Part shown: piece by piece, positions 25,155 through 33,781 of the stretch
Numbering within the stretch: the stretch's first letter is position 1
Layout of the letters: every line of letters starts with the position of its first letter
Assembly (NCBI GenBank): GCA_910579015.1
Contig: CAJTRO010000015.1
Coordinates: 10,098 to 74,097, forward strand
Direction: 5' to 3'
Source of the DNA: an uncultured Dorea sp.
Lineage (GTDB): Bacteria; Bacillota_A; Clostridia; Lachnospirales; Lachnospiraceae
Length of the DNA: 64,000 nt
The notes under the pieces: model-generated
What the model saw: only the letters and a program-made list of their open reading frames with translations
The model's database searches: none
What the model was told of the DNA's origin: nothing
Position numbers and translations under genes: made by a program

Positions 25155-26507
25155 ATGAAAAAGTTACGCAGTATCATGGCTGTCATAGTCTGCACGGCGA
25201 TGTGCGCGTGTGCGTGTGCTGCTTCAGAAGATGCAGACACTACAGATAAGCCAAAGGTTCAGGCAGAGGATACAGGAAAAGATAAGGCGGATAAGAAAGA
25301 GAAGGAATACCAGAAGAAGCTGGATATGATCAGCCCTTCGGCATACGATAATGTGATGGGGCTCAAGCTTCCGGAAGGGACGGCGCTGTCCGTGATCGGC
25401 AAGGCGAAGGGAGAGCCCTACTGGGACGAAGTGGAGAAGGGAGCCTTGCAGGCGGTAGACGATATCAATGAGAACCTTGGGTATGAAGGCAAGGATAAGG
25501 TGAAGGTGACATACAGCGCGCCGGGGACGCCGGATAGTGTAGACGAGCAGGTGAATATTCTGGATGAGGAGCTTGCCAGGTATCCGGCGGCGGTTGCGAT
25601 CGCCATTGCGGACGCCAAGGCGTGCGAGGTGCAGTTCGATCTGGCGGCAGAAAGTGATATCCCGGTTGTGGCCTTTGATTCCGGGAGCGATTATCAGGGC
25701 TTGATGGCGACGGTGGAGACCGACAACCTCTCGGCGGCAAGAGAGGCGGCAAAGAGGATGGCAGAGCTTGTTGAGGATTCCGGCGAGATCATTCTCTTCA
25801 TCCATGATTCCAAATCGGAATCGGCGATGAGCCGGGAGAACGGGTTTAAGGAGGAGCTGGCGGCCAATCATCCGGACGTCACGGTTGCAGAGGTCTGTTA
25901 TCTGGACGGGATGGCTGATATGAAGGAGAAGATTGCGGCTGAGATTAACGGGGGAACCTGGAGCCTGAACCCTGATGCGGGAATCCGGACGGCCTCCCCG
26001 ACATCCGATACGGCGGGCGCAGAAGGAGAGGATCCTGCTGTTCCCGCCGACGGGCAGGAAGCGCGGCAGACCAACGGGCAGGAAGCACAGCAGACCGACG
26101 GGGCGGTTAGCGCGGAGACGATTACAGAAGAGGATATAACAGACTATATCTTCGGGAAGCACCCGGACGTGAAAGGGATCTATGCCACCAATGGTGAGGC
26201 CGTGCGTCTTGCGTTAGATGTCATGGAACGGTATGAGAAGGAGCTTGCTTTGATCGGCTATGACGCAGATGCAGATGAGATAGAGGCTCTTCAGAATGGA
26301 CAGGCAGATGCATTGGTTGTGCAGAATCCTTTCGGAATGGGGTACGCGGCAGTCATAGCAGCCGCGCGAGCCGCGCTTTCCATGGGAAATGAGGCGGTTG
26401 TCGATACGGGATATTTCTGGCTTACGAAGGAGAAGCTCGAAGACGACAGTATCCAGAAGATGCTCTATGCGAAAGGGAGTTCCTCGCGCAGGTTCCGCTG
26501 GATATAG
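25155..26507 (+). CDS. Sugar-binding periplasmic-type protein (PBP1 fold), orphan
   Basis: The 450-residue protein has a signal peptide with a cysteine-rich end (CTAMCACACAAS), so it is probably a lipoprotein, although the lipobox is not canonical. The mature part has the ribose/galactose-binding fold: LSVIGKAKGEPYWDEVEKGA, then IPVVAFDSG, then VKGIYATNGEAV and LALIGYDADADEIEAL. Residues about 272-318 are a Gln/Ala/Gly-rich insertion with repeated NGQEAQQTDG-like units. No permease or ATPase gene is next to it, so it either serves a distant transporter or acts as a sensor. The ATG at 25155 follows GGGAGAG. Confidence 0.82.
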   Translation: MKKLRSIMAVIVCTAMCACACAASEDADTTDKPKVQAEDTGKDKADKKEKEYQKKLDMISPSAYDNVMGLKLPEGTALSVIGKAKGEPYWDEVEKGALQAVDDINENLGYEGKDKVKVTYSAPGTPDSVDEQVNILDEELARYPAAVAIAIADAKACEVQFDLAAESDIPVVAFDSGSDYQGLMATVETDNLSAAREAAKRMAELVEDSGEIILFIHDSKSESAMSRENGFKEELAANHPDVTVAEVCYLDGMADMKEKIAAEINGGTWSLNPDAGIRTASPTSDTAGAEGEDPAVPADGQEARQTNGQEAQQTDGAVSAETITEEDITDYIFGKHPDVKGIYATNGEAVRLALDVMERYEKELALIGYDADADEIEALQNGQADALVVQNPFGMGYAAVIAAARAALSMGNEAVVDTGYFWLTKEKLEDDSIQKMLYAKGSSSRRFRWI

Positions 26508-26521
26508 CGATGGGCTATTAA

Positions 26522-26589
26522 AGAGATGGCATATCAACAAAAAGACAGGTCTCATATGAAACCTGTCTTTTTGTTGATATGCCATCTCT
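26522..26589. terminator. Long perfect inverted repeat, bidirectional terminator
   Basis: Positions 26522-26550 and 26561-26589 are exact inverted repeats of 29 bases around a 10-base loop. The arms contain AAAAAGACAGGT and its complement, so a T run lies in the transcript in either direction. It separates the sugar-binding protein gene from the convergent CorC-type gene. Confidence 0.75.
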
Positions 26590-26670
26590 GTATTGTGGAT
26601 GTTCTGATACCGACATGCTAATATTATATTAAGATTACTAGCAAGATCAGTGATATCAGCAAAATATATT

Positions 26671-27954
26671 TCAATCAGCGGCATCTTCCCCGTCTTCGGG
26701 AAGCGCCTCCGGAAGGTACAGATGTACGAGTTCAATTCGGTTCTTATCCAGCTTCTCAACAACCATATGGATGCCGTCCTCCGTGTCAAGTGTATCGCCG
26801 GTCTCCGGAAGGCGGTCAAGCCTTTCGATGATAAATCCGCCCAGCGAATCATACTCATCAGAATTAAGGTCAAGATCCAGCCGGTCATTCAAGTCGTCCA
26901 GGTTGATAGAACCTTCTACAATATACTCGCGTTCGTCAATCTCCTGAATAAAATCTTCTTCATTCTCATCATACTCGTCGTGGATCTCACCGACAATCTC
27001 CTCCAGGATATCCTCAAGGGTGATCAGTCCGGCCGTCTCGCCGTATTCGTCCAGCACGATCGCGATGTTAAATGAAGCCTGACGCATCTCCACAAGAAGC
27101 TCTGATATGCTCTTATACTCGTAGGTGAAATATGCTTCTCTTAAGATGTCTTCTATATGAAATCCCTTGGTGTTGTCATATAACAGCAGATCCTTCATAT
27201 TAATAGTACCAACCACATTATCCGTAGTATCCCGGAATACCGGAAGACGCGTATACTTGTCTTCGCGGAATATACCGATCAGTTCATTATAGGTACTGTT
27301 GATATCTGCAAATGTTACATGGACGCGGGGAACCATCACATCCTTTGCTCTGGCATCGCCCAGATCAAACACATTATTGATCATCTCCCGCTCGTCGGAT
27401 TCTATGACTCCGTCCTCATGACTTACATCTACGATCGTCCGAAGCTCCGTCTCTGTCATGGCAGTCTGACGGGCGTTGGGATCGACGCGGAGAAGAAACA
27501 GTATACCGATGGAGAGGCCGTTGATGATAAAGATAAACGGCGTCATAATCTTCATGAATATACTGATGACCGGTGCATATAGCAGAGCCATCTTCTCGGA
27601 ATGTATGGTGGCCATAGTCTTGGGGGTAATCTCCCCAAACAATAGGATCAATACGGTCAGGATACCGCTTGCGGCCGCGACCATGGAGCCTCCAAAGCTG
27701 TAAGCAAGTGAAGTAGTCAGGGATGCCGCGGACAGATTGACGATATTGTTGCCGATGAGGATCGCGCTCAGCATCTTGCCGGAATCCTCTGTTATTGCAA
27801 GAACTTTTCTGGCACGCTTGCTGCCTTCGTCAACCAATGTGCGGATCCGTATCTTATTCACGGTGGTCAATGCTGTCTCGGCTGATGAGAAAAATGCGGA
27901 GAGCAGCAGTAAAATTAACAGAATAATGAGTTGTATGGCGTCACTCGAGTCCAA
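26671..27954 (-). CDS. CNNM/CorC-family membrane protein
   Basis: The 427-residue protein has the DUF21 membrane domain (residues 1-190, four hydrophobic segments beginning IQLIILLILLLLSAFFSSAE), two CBS domains (about 205-330; MVPRVHVTFADINST, then LRQASFNIAIVLDEYGETAGL in part IAIVLDEYGETAGL) and a C-terminal CorC/HlyC domain. Such proteins are linked to magnesium or cobalt export or tolerance. The start is a TTG: an in-frame TGA lies just upstream and the next ATG is at codon 60. AAGGAG is 12 bases before the TTG. Confidence 0.9.
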   Translation of the reverse strand: MDSSDAIQLIILLILLLLSAFFSSAETALTTVNKIRIRTLVDEGSKRARKVLAITEDSGKMLSAILIGNNIVNLSAASLTTSLAYSFGGSMVAAASGILTVLILLFGEITPKTMATIHSEKMALLYAPVISIFMKIMTPFIFIINGLSIGILFLLRVDPNARQTAMTETELRTIVDVSHEDGVIESDEREMINNVFDLGDARAKDVMVPRVHVTFADINSTYNELIGIFREDKYTRLPVFRDTTDNVVGTINMKDLLLYDNTKGFHIEDILREAYFTYEYKSISELLVEMRQASFNIAIVLDEYGETAGLITLEDILEEIVGEIHDEYDENEEDFIQEIDEREYIVEGSINLDDLNDRLDLDLNSDEYDSLGGFIIERLDRLPETGDTLDTEDGIHMVVEKLDKNRIELVHLYLPEALPEDGEDAAD

Positions 27955-28100
27955 TTGATCAATTCACTCCTTTTTTATTTAAAATCACTTGGAAATAATA
28001 TACCGCATTTATTCGGATTTTGCAAGAGTACATTGAATTTGATTATTAATTAGTGTATGCTTAGAGGTAGAAAATTTTAATGGAAGAGATGGAGAATAAT

Positions 28101-29012
28101 ATGGAGCAGAAGATATATAATAGATTAGCGGAGATTATACCGCAGGAGCGCATGAAGTTTGACGAGCCGATGAAGGAGCATACCACATTCCGGATCGGAG
28201 GGGCGGCAGAGGTGTTTGTAATGCCGGGAAGCGCCGAGGAAGTCCGGGCGGTGGTCCGGGTGTGCCGTGAAGAACAGGTTCCTTATTATGTACTGGGAAA
28301 CGGCAGTAATCTTCTGGTGTCCGACCGGGGTGTACAAGGAGTGGTGATACAGCTCGGGAAAGAGATGAAGGAGATCCAGGCGGAAGGAGAGTCGATAACG
28401 GCCCAGGCGGGCGCGCTTCTGTCTGCGGTTGCGAACCGGGCGCTTGAGGAAGGGCTTACCGGCTTCGAGTTTGCGGCGGGGATTCCGGGAAGTCTTGGCG
28501 GAGCCTGCGTGATGAATGCAGGAGCCTACGGCGGTGAGATGAAGGATGTGATCGAAAATGTCACGGTACTTGCGCCGGATGGGGAGATCCTTACGATCCC
28601 GGGAGAGAAGATGGAATTTGGATACAGGACCAGTATTGCTGCCGGTAAGGGGTATATTGTTCTGGAAGCGCAGATACGCCTGCGAAGAGGGCAGAAGGAT
28701 GAGATCAAAGCGGTGATGGACGACTTAAGAGAGCGCCGTCTCACCAAGCAGCCTCTGGAATATCCGAGTGCGGGAAGTACGTTCAAGAGACCGGAGGGAT
28801 ATTTTGCGGGAAAGCTGATACAGGATGCGGGACTTCGCGGATTTTCCTTTGGCGGAGCGCAGGTGTCGGAGAAGCATTGTGGATTTGTGATCAACAGAGA
28901 CGGCGCGACGGCGGCCGATGTGGCGGGGCTGATGCAGAGAGTGTCTGATACGGTAGAGGAAAAGTTCGGGGTACGGCTGGAACCCGAGGTGAAGAGACTG
29001 GGAGAGTTCTAA
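28101..29012 (+). CDS. murB: UDP-N-acetylenolpyruvoylglucosamine reductase
   Basis: MurB reduces UDP-GlcNAc enolpyruvate to UDP-MurNAc with NADPH and FAD, an early step of peptidoglycan synthesis. The 303-residue protein has the FAD-binding segments EHTTFRIGGAAEVFV, LGNGSNLLVSDRG and GIPGSLGGACVMNAGAYGGE, and the C-terminal YPSAGSTFKRP and HCGFVINRDGATAADV with the active-site region. The ATG at 28101 has GGAG six bases upstream; starts at 28080 and 28089 are possible. It opens a run with rapZ, whiA and the HPr-like gene. Confidence 0.94.
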   Translation: MEQKIYNRLAEIIPQERMKFDEPMKEHTTFRIGGAAEVFVMPGSAEEVRAVVRVCREEQVPYYVLGNGSNLLVSDRGVQGVVIQLGKEMKEIQAEGESITAQAGALLSAVANRALEEGLTGFEFAAGIPGSLGGACVMNAGAYGGEMKDVIENVTVLAPDGEILTIPGEKMEFGYRTSIAAGKGYIVLEAQIRLRRGQKDEIKAVMDDLRERRLTKQPLEYPSAGSTFKRPEGYFAGKLIQDAGLRGFSFGGAQVSEKHCGFVINRDGATAADVAGLMQRVSDTVEEKFGVRLEPEVKRLGEF

Positions 29013-29013
29013 G

Positions 29014-29895
29014 ATGAGATGTGTGATTGTTACGGGAATGTCAGGCGCGGGGAAGAGTACGGCGCTTAAGATGCTTGAGGATGTCGGGTATTTCTGCGTG
29101 GATAATCTCCCGGTGCCGCTGATCCCCAAGATGGCTGATCTGCTGCGCGTGCCGGGGACAGAGCTTAACAAGGCGGCGCTGGGAGTGGATATCAGGAGCG
29201 GGCAGAGCCTTGAGGAGATGGCGGAGGTTCTTGGCGAGCTGGATAAGACGGGGATGAAGTATGAGATTTTGTTTCTGGAATCCTCCGACCATGTACTGAT
29301 CAAGAGATATAAGGAGACAAGAAGGTTTCACCCGCTGGCAGGCAATGAAGGGCGCGTGGATCAAGGGATAGGGAAAGAGAGAGCGCGGATCCGGTTCTTA
29401 AGAGACCGGGCGGATTATCTGATCGACACGAGCCATATGCTTACGAGAGAGTTGAAGGCGGAGCTGAATAAGATATTTGTTCGGAACAAGGAATATAAGA
29501 ATCTGTATATCTCCGTGCTTTCTTTTGGATTCAAATACGGGCTTCCGACGGACGCGGACCTGGTGTTTGATGTGCGTTTCCTTCCGAATCCCTACTATAT
29601 TGATGAGCTCAGGCCTCAGAGCGGCAACGACAGGGAGGTCCGGGATTATGTCATGAGTAATCCAAAGTCCGGCGAGTTTCTTAAGAAGCTTACGGATCTG
29701 GTGGAGTTTCTGATCCCCAACTATGTCCAGGAGGGAAAGACGCAGCTCGTGATCGGGATCGGGTGTACCGGGGGCAAGCACCGCTCGGTTACACTGGCCA
29801 ATGAATTGTTCGAGGAACTCAAAGAAAACGAGAATTATGGTATACGGGTTGAGCACAGGGACATCGGGAAGGATGCGATCACGAAAGGGAGATAA
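29014..29895 (+). CDS. rapZ: RapZ/YvcJ nucleotide-binding protein
   Basis: This 293-residue P-loop protein begins MRCVIVTGMSGAGKSTALKM with Walker A GMSGAGKST and has the family segments VDNLPVPLIPKM, RFHPL, DLVFDVRFLPNPYY and GIGCTGGKHRSVTLANEL. In Enterobacteria RapZ controls glucosamine-6-phosphate synthase through small RNAs; in Bacillus YvcJ is linked to competence and GTP binding. It starts one base after the murB stop and ends two bases before whiA. Confidence 0.93.
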   Translation: MRCVIVTGMSGAGKSTALKMLEDVGYFCVDNLPVPLIPKMADLLRVPGTELNKAALGVDIRSGQSLEEMAEVLGELDKTGMKYEILFLESSDHVLIKRYKETRRFHPLAGNEGRVDQGIGKERARIRFLRDRADYLIDTSHMLTRELKAELNKIFVRNKEYKNLYISVLSFGFKYGLPTDADLVFDVRFLPNPYYIDELRPQSGNDREVRDYVMSNPKSGEFLKKLTDLVEFLIPNYVQEGKTQLVIGIGCTGGKHRSVTLANELFEELKENENYGIRVEHRDIGKDAITKGR

Positions 29896-29897
29896 GG

Positions 29898-30776
29898 ATG
29901 TCATTTTCGGGCAGGATCAGGGAAGAGTTAGCGGGACATTATGTGAAAGCGAGGCACTGCCGGCTGGCAGAATTGTCAGCATTTATCCATATGTCCGGGG
30001 AATTTTATGAGGACAGAAGAGGCATATGCGGTATAAGGTTTCACACGGAAAATTTTACAGTTGCAAGAAAATGCTTTACATTATTGAGAAAAACATTTAA
30101 TATAGGAACAGGTATCGTAGTCCATAAAAATATGACGAAGGGAAGTTCAAGTTATGATATCTATGCCAAAGGAGAAGAACTGCTTGCAGTTAAGAATGCA
30201 ATGGTACAGGCCGTGTGCTGTAAGAGGGCTTATATCCGCGGCGCATTTATCACAGCAGGTTCTATGAGTGATCCAGGCAAGTCTTATCATTTTGAGATTG
30301 TCTGTAATACGTTAGAGGAGGCGGAGTATCTCAGGAGCCTGATATGCGTCTTTGAACTGGATGGGAAGATCGTCGAGAGAAAGAGGAACTATGTCGTATA
30401 TCTGAAGGAGGGCTCACAGATTGTGGATATTCTTAATGTTATGGAGGCGCATGTGGCGCTTCTTGAATTTGAGAATATCAGGATTATGAAGGATATGCGT
30501 AATTCTGTCAACCGCAAGGTGAACTGTGAGACGGCGAACATTAATAAGACTGTATCTGCTGCTGTCAGGCAGATGGAAGACATCAAGTATATACGTGATA
30601 CCGTTGGATTTGACAAGCTGCCGGAAGGATTGAAGGATGTCGCCCTTACACGTCTTGCATATCCGGACGCAACGTTGAAGGAACTGGGAGGTCTCCTGGC
30701 GTCCCCTGTGGGAAAGTCCGGGGTGAACCACCGGCTCAGGAAGTTAAGTGAGATAGCGGTAAAGTTAAGGGAATAG
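29898..30776 (+). CDS. whiA: DNA-binding protein WhiA
   Basis: WhiA joins a LAGLIDADG homing-endonuclease-like N-terminal domain to a C-terminal helix-turn-helix and takes part in cell division and, in Streptomyces, sporulation control. The 292-residue protein starts MSFSGRIREELAGHYVKARH and has YIRGAFITAGSMSDPGKSYH, followed by the DNA-binding end LGGLLASPVGKSGVNHRLRK. The rapZ-whiA-HPr order matches Bacillus yvcJ-yvcL-crh, except that yvcK, normally between the first two, is missing. Confidence 0.95.
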   Translation: MSFSGRIREELAGHYVKARHCRLAELSAFIHMSGEFYEDRRGICGIRFHTENFTVARKCFTLLRKTFNIGTGIVVHKNMTKGSSSYDIYAKGEELLAVKNAMVQAVCCKRAYIRGAFITAGSMSDPGKSYHFEIVCNTLEEAEYLRSLICVFELDGKIVERKRNYVVYLKEGSQIVDILNVMEAHVALLEFENIRIMKDMRNSVNRKVNCETANINKTVSAAVRQMEDIKYIRDTVGFDKLPEGLKDVALTRLAYPDATLKELGGLLASPVGKSGVNHRLRKLSEIAVKLRE

Positions 30777-30795
30777 CAAGGAGGAGCAATTTTTT

Positions 30796-31053
30796 ATGAC
30801 TAAGAAACCTGTTACTATTCAAAACAACATGGATATGGAGGATCGCCCAATCGCGCATCTGGTTCAGGAAGCAAGTCAGTATGCGAGTCAGGTGTTCATT
30901 GAGATCGACAACAAGAAGATCAATGCGAAGAGCATTATGGGGATGATGAGCTTGAGGCTGCAAAAGGGCGAGTGTATTACAGTGGTAGCAGAGGGGAATG
31001 ATGAGACTGAGGCTGTGGCAGGGATTGAGGATTTTCTTGTTGCAGGTAATTAA
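30796..31053 (+). CDS. Crh-like HPr protein without the phosphorylatable histidine
   Basis: The 85-residue protein aligns with HPr along its whole length. Position 15, the histidine phosphorylated by enzyme I in HPr, is glutamate (MEDRPIAHLVQ against the usual LHARPA). Position 46, the serine phosphorylated by HPr kinase, is kept (INAKSIMGMM). This pattern and the place after whiA match Crh of Bacillus, which has Gln at 15 and works only in catabolite repression with CcpA. So it is probably regulatory, not a sugar transport carrier. AAGGAGG precedes the ATG. A terminator follows 110 bases after the stop. Confidence 0.88.
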   Translation: MTKKPVTIQNNMDMEDRPIAHLVQEASQYASQVFIEIDNKKINAKSIMGMMSLRLQKGECITVVAEGNDETEAVAGIEDFLVAGN

Positions 31054-31165
31054 TTTGTATGTAATCGGATGGCGCCGTGAAGCAGGCCGGGCTTTTAAGA
31101 GCCGTATGACAGAAGGTGTGTTTTGAGAGAGATTCGAATGAATATACATAATTAGTAACTGGCGG

Positions 31166-31190
31166 GGGGTGTCGCAAGACGCCCCTTTTC
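31166..31190 (+). terminator. Intrinsic terminator
   Basis: GGGGTGTC (31166-31173) pairs with GACGCCCC (31178-31185) around a GCAA tetraloop and is followed by TTTTC. It ends the murB-rapZ-whiA-crh-like operon and lies only 30 bases before the lipid kinase start. Confidence 0.88.
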
Positions 31191-31218
31191 CTGTATGAAA
31201 TGTGAGGTGTTCATTTAT

Positions 31219-32217
31219 ATGAAGAGATTGTTATTTATCTATAATCCGCGTGCCGGAAAGGAACTTTTGAAACCCAGATTGTCGGATATTATAGACATAT
31301 TTGTGAAAGCGGGATATGAAGTGACCGTATATCCGACGCAGGCATATAGGGATGCATATAAGAAGGTGCTTGAATATGATGCCAGCAATTATGACCTTAT
31401 CGTATGCAGCGGGGGCGACGGGACGATCGACGAGGTTGTGACCGGGATGATGCATCGAAAAGAGCGGACTCCTGTGGGATATATCCCGACGGGTACTACC
31501 AATGATTTTGCCAACAGCCTCCATATCCCCAAGGGGCTTTTGAAGGCGGCGGATAACGCGGTGAACGGCGTGAAGTTTCCCTGTGACGTGGGGCAGTTTA
31601 ATGATGATATCTTTGTGTATGTCGCGGCATTCGGCATGTTCACGGACGTATCTTACGAGACGAAGCAGGAGGTGAAGAACATCCTGGGACATCTGGCGTA
31701 TGTTCTGGAGGGGACAAAGCGTCTGTTTAATGTTCCGTCCTACAGGATCAAAGTGGTCCATGACGGAGAGGTGATAGAGGACGAGTTTATCTTTGGGATG
31801 GTGACGAATTCCCGCTCGGTCGGGGGCTTCCGCAGTATGATCGGCAAGAATGTTGCCTTCGACGACGGATTGTTCGAGGTGACGCTCATCAAGACGCCGA
31901 CAAACCCGATCGCACTACAGGAGATTATCGCCTCTCTTCTGATCGAGCAGATAGATACGAAGCATATGTACACGTTCAAGACAGGGCACATCACGTTCGA
32001 GTCCCTGGAAGAGATCCCGTGGACGCTGGACGGGGAGTTCGGCGGGGAGCATGACGAGGTTGCGATCTATAATCTGAACAGACAGCTTGAGATCATGGTC
32101 CCGGAAGAACACGTAGACAAGCTGATCGAGCCGTTAAAGCGGACAGGGGGCGAGAAGCCGGAGAAGCTTACGGATATGATAAAGGGTGTTCTGTTGACGG
32201 ATAAGGCAGGGAAGTGA
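31219..32217 (+). CDS. Diacylglycerol kinase family lipid kinase
   Basis: The 332-residue protein has the DAGK catalytic fold: MKRLLFIYNPRAGKELLKP at the N terminus, VCSGGDGTIDEVVTGMM (the GGDGT nucleotide-binding loop), and YIPTGTTNDFANSLHIP. Members of this family phosphorylate diacylglycerol or related lipids in membrane lipid recycling (DgkB, YegS type). The C-terminal half contains the metal-site region and the LDGEFGGEHDEV motif. The ATG at 31219 has GAGGTG nine bases upstream. The gene lies between a terminator and the L10 promoter and is probably transcribed alone. Confidence 0.9.
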   Translation: MKRLLFIYNPRAGKELLKPRLSDIIDIFVKAGYEVTVYPTQAYRDAYKKVLEYDASNYDLIVCSGGDGTIDEVVTGMMHRKERTPVGYIPTGTTNDFANSLHIPKGLLKAADNAVNGVKFPCDVGQFNDDIFVYVAAFGMFTDVSYETKQEVKNILGHLAYVLEGTKRLFNVPSYRIKVVHDGEVIEDEFIFGMVTNSRSVGGFRSMIGKNVAFDDGLFEVTLIKTPTNPIALQEIIASLLIEQIDTKHMYTFKTGHITFESLEEIPWTLDGEFGGEHDEVAIYNLNRQLEIMVPEEHVDKLIEPLKRTGGEKPEKLTDMIKGVLLTDKAGK

Positions 32218-32235
32218 AATGAGCAGAAAAAGTGG

Positions 32236-32264
32236 TTGACATCCTGTGTTAAGGATGCTATAGT
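32236..32264 (+). promoter_or_regulatory. Strong sigma-A promoter of the L10 operon
   Basis: TTGACA (32236-32241) and TATAGT (32259-32264) are 17 bases apart, one of the best matches in the window. It starts the L10 leader. Confidence 0.85.
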
Positions 32265-32269
32265 ATCAA

Positions 32270-32432
32270 GTGACTGCCGAAGACAGCAGGTGCCCGGGGA
32301 TTATAGGGATGTTTTCATCCATTATATGGCGTCCCAGGAGGCGTAAGAAGACCAACGCCTGCCGAGGAAAGTTAGATTCAGTGATTTATGAATTTACAAC
32401 ACCTCTGTGTCTTTGACGCGGGGTGTTTTTCA
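32270..32432 (+). ncRNA. Ribosomal protein L10 leader
   Basis: The leader has the hallmark elements of the Firmicutes L10 leader: CCGAAGACAGCAGGTGC near its 5' end and CCTGCCGAGG near its 3' end, which pair in the L10(L12)4-binding form. It ends in an attenuator hairpin, AACACC (32398-32403) with GGTGTT (32422-32427) and a T run. When L10 is in excess it binds the leader and lowers expression of rplJ-rplL. Confidence 0.88.
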
Positions 32433-32509
32433 CTTATAAGCACTTTTCTTAGACAGCAGTCAGATTAGATTTCGTGAATGTATCAAAATCAGAAGGAGGT
32501 GCACCATTC

Positions 32510-33079
32510 GTGGCAAAAGTTGAATTAAAACAGCCAATTGTACAGGCCATTGCAGATGATGTCAAAGGCGCGGCGAGCGTAGTGCTGGTAGACTACCGCG
32601 GACTTACTGTTGCGCAGGATACCGAGCTTCGTAAGCAGCTGAGAGAAGCAGGGATCGTCTACAAGGTTTGTAAGAACACAATGATGAAGAGAGCTTTTGA
32701 AGGAACCGAGTTCGCAGGGTTAGACGAGCATCTGGAAGGCCCGAGCGCCCTTGCTATCTCAAAGGACGACGCAACGGCTCCGGCAAGAATCCTCTGCAAG
32801 TTTGCGAAGGATGCCAAGGCTCTTGAGTTAAAGGCTGGTGTGGTAGAGGGCACGGTATATGATAACGCTGCATTGTCAGAGTTAGCTAAGATCCCGTCAA
32901 GAGAAGAGCTGCTGTCCAAGCTGCTTGGAAGCTTGCAGTCACCGATCACCAATCTTGCACGTGTTCTTAATCAGATCGCAGAGCAGGGCGGGGCAGAGGC
33001 CTGCGCGGCAGCGGCTGAGACAGGAGAGGCGTCAGAGGCTCCGGCAGAAGAGACCGCTGAGGCACCGGCGGCAGAGTAA
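32510..33079 (+). CDS. rplJ: Ribosomal protein L10
   Basis: L10 anchors the L7/L12 stalk on the large subunit. From the GTG at 32510 (AGAAGGAGGTG 8 bases upstream) the protein is 189 residues and starts with the usual AKVELKQPIVQAIADD. The L10 core VVLVDYRGLTVAQDTELRK and YKVCKNTMMKRAF is clear. The C-terminal helix is followed by an Ala/Glu-rich tail (EAPAEETAEAPAAE), longer than in most L10 proteins of about 165-175 residues. Expression is set by the leader at 32270-32432. Confidence 0.95.
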   Translation: MAKVELKQPIVQAIADDVKGAASVVLVDYRGLTVAQDTELRKQLREAGIVYKVCKNTMMKRAFEGTEFAGLDEHLEGPSALAISKDDATAPARILCKFAKDAKALELKAGVVEGTVYDNAALSELAKIPSREELLSKLLGSLQSPITNLARVLNQIAEQGGAEACAAAAETGEASEAPAEETAEAPAAE

Positions 33080-33169
33080 GGCGGCTTAACGGCCGGTAAT
33101 AAAGGTTCACAGGAACTTTATGTATCACAGGATACAGACAATCATTATAATAATATGGAGGAAAATACA

Positions 33170-33541
33170 ATGGCAAAGTTAACAACAGCTGAATTTATTG
33201 ATGCAATCAAAGAGTTATCAGTATTAGAGTTGAATGATTTAGTAAAAGCATGTGAAGAAGAATTTGGTGTATCTGCGGCAGCAGGCGTAGTAGTTGCAGC
33301 AGCGGCAGAAGGCCCGGCAGTGGAAGAGAAGGATGAGTTCGATGTAGAGTTAGTATCCGCAGGCGCTTCCAAGGTTAAGGTAATCAAGGTTGTACGTGAG
33401 ATCACAGGTCTTGGACTGAAGGAAGCTAAGGCAGTAGTTGACGAAGCTCCGAAGGTTGTAAAAGAGGCTGTTTCCAAGGCAGAGGCTGAGGAGATCAAGG
33501 CTAAGCTTGAGGCAGAAGGCGCAGAGGTTAACCTCAAATAA
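33170..33541 (+). CDS. rplL: Ribosomal protein L7/L12
   Basis: L7/L12 forms the stalk that recruits translation factors. The 123-residue protein begins MAKLTTAEFIDAIKELSVLEL, has the Ala/Val-rich hinge, and the C-terminal domain VKVIKVVREITGLGLKEAKAVV. The ATG at 33170 with GGAGG 8 bases upstream gives the normal length; an upstream ATG at 33155 overlaps the ribosome binding site. Confidence 0.97.
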   Translation: MAKLTTAEFIDAIKELSVLELNDLVKACEEEFGVSAAAGVVVAAAAEGPAVEEKDEFDVELVSAGASKVKVIKVVREITGLGLKEAKAVVDEAPKVVKEAVSKAEAEEIKAKLEAEGAEVNLK

Positions 33542-33572
33542 TCAAGGCTTAAACGATACAGATGATGACATG

Positions 33573-33600
33573 GACCGTTCCGGGATGGGGCGGTCTTTTT
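33573..33600 (+). terminator. Terminator after rplL
   Basis: GACCGTTCC (33573-33581) pairs with GGGGCGGTC (33587-33595), including two G-U pairs, around GGGAT, then five T residues. It separates rplJ-rplL from rpoB-rpoC. Confidence 0.85.
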
Positions 33601-33627
33601 GCATTCAGATATTTTTTGAAAAATTCA

Positions 33628-33657
33628 TTGACAAGCCCTTGAGCTCTGTGCTATAGT
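33628..33657 (+). promoter_or_regulatory. Promoter of rpoB-rpoC
   Basis: TTGACA (33628-33633) and TATAGT (33652-33657) are 18 bases apart. It lies just after the rplL terminator and gives a leader of about 115 bases before rpoB, so rpoBC can be transcribed apart from the ribosomal genes. Confidence 0.8.
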
Positions 33658-33781
33658 AAAAAATGCACTATTGTGGAAAGTTATGCCATGATATCGCATG
33701 GAAGCAGTGGGGAATGCGCTGTTTCCAATGGTTTTCAATATTGTTTTCCAACAAAATATATGAGGAGAGTGAAACGTCAAT

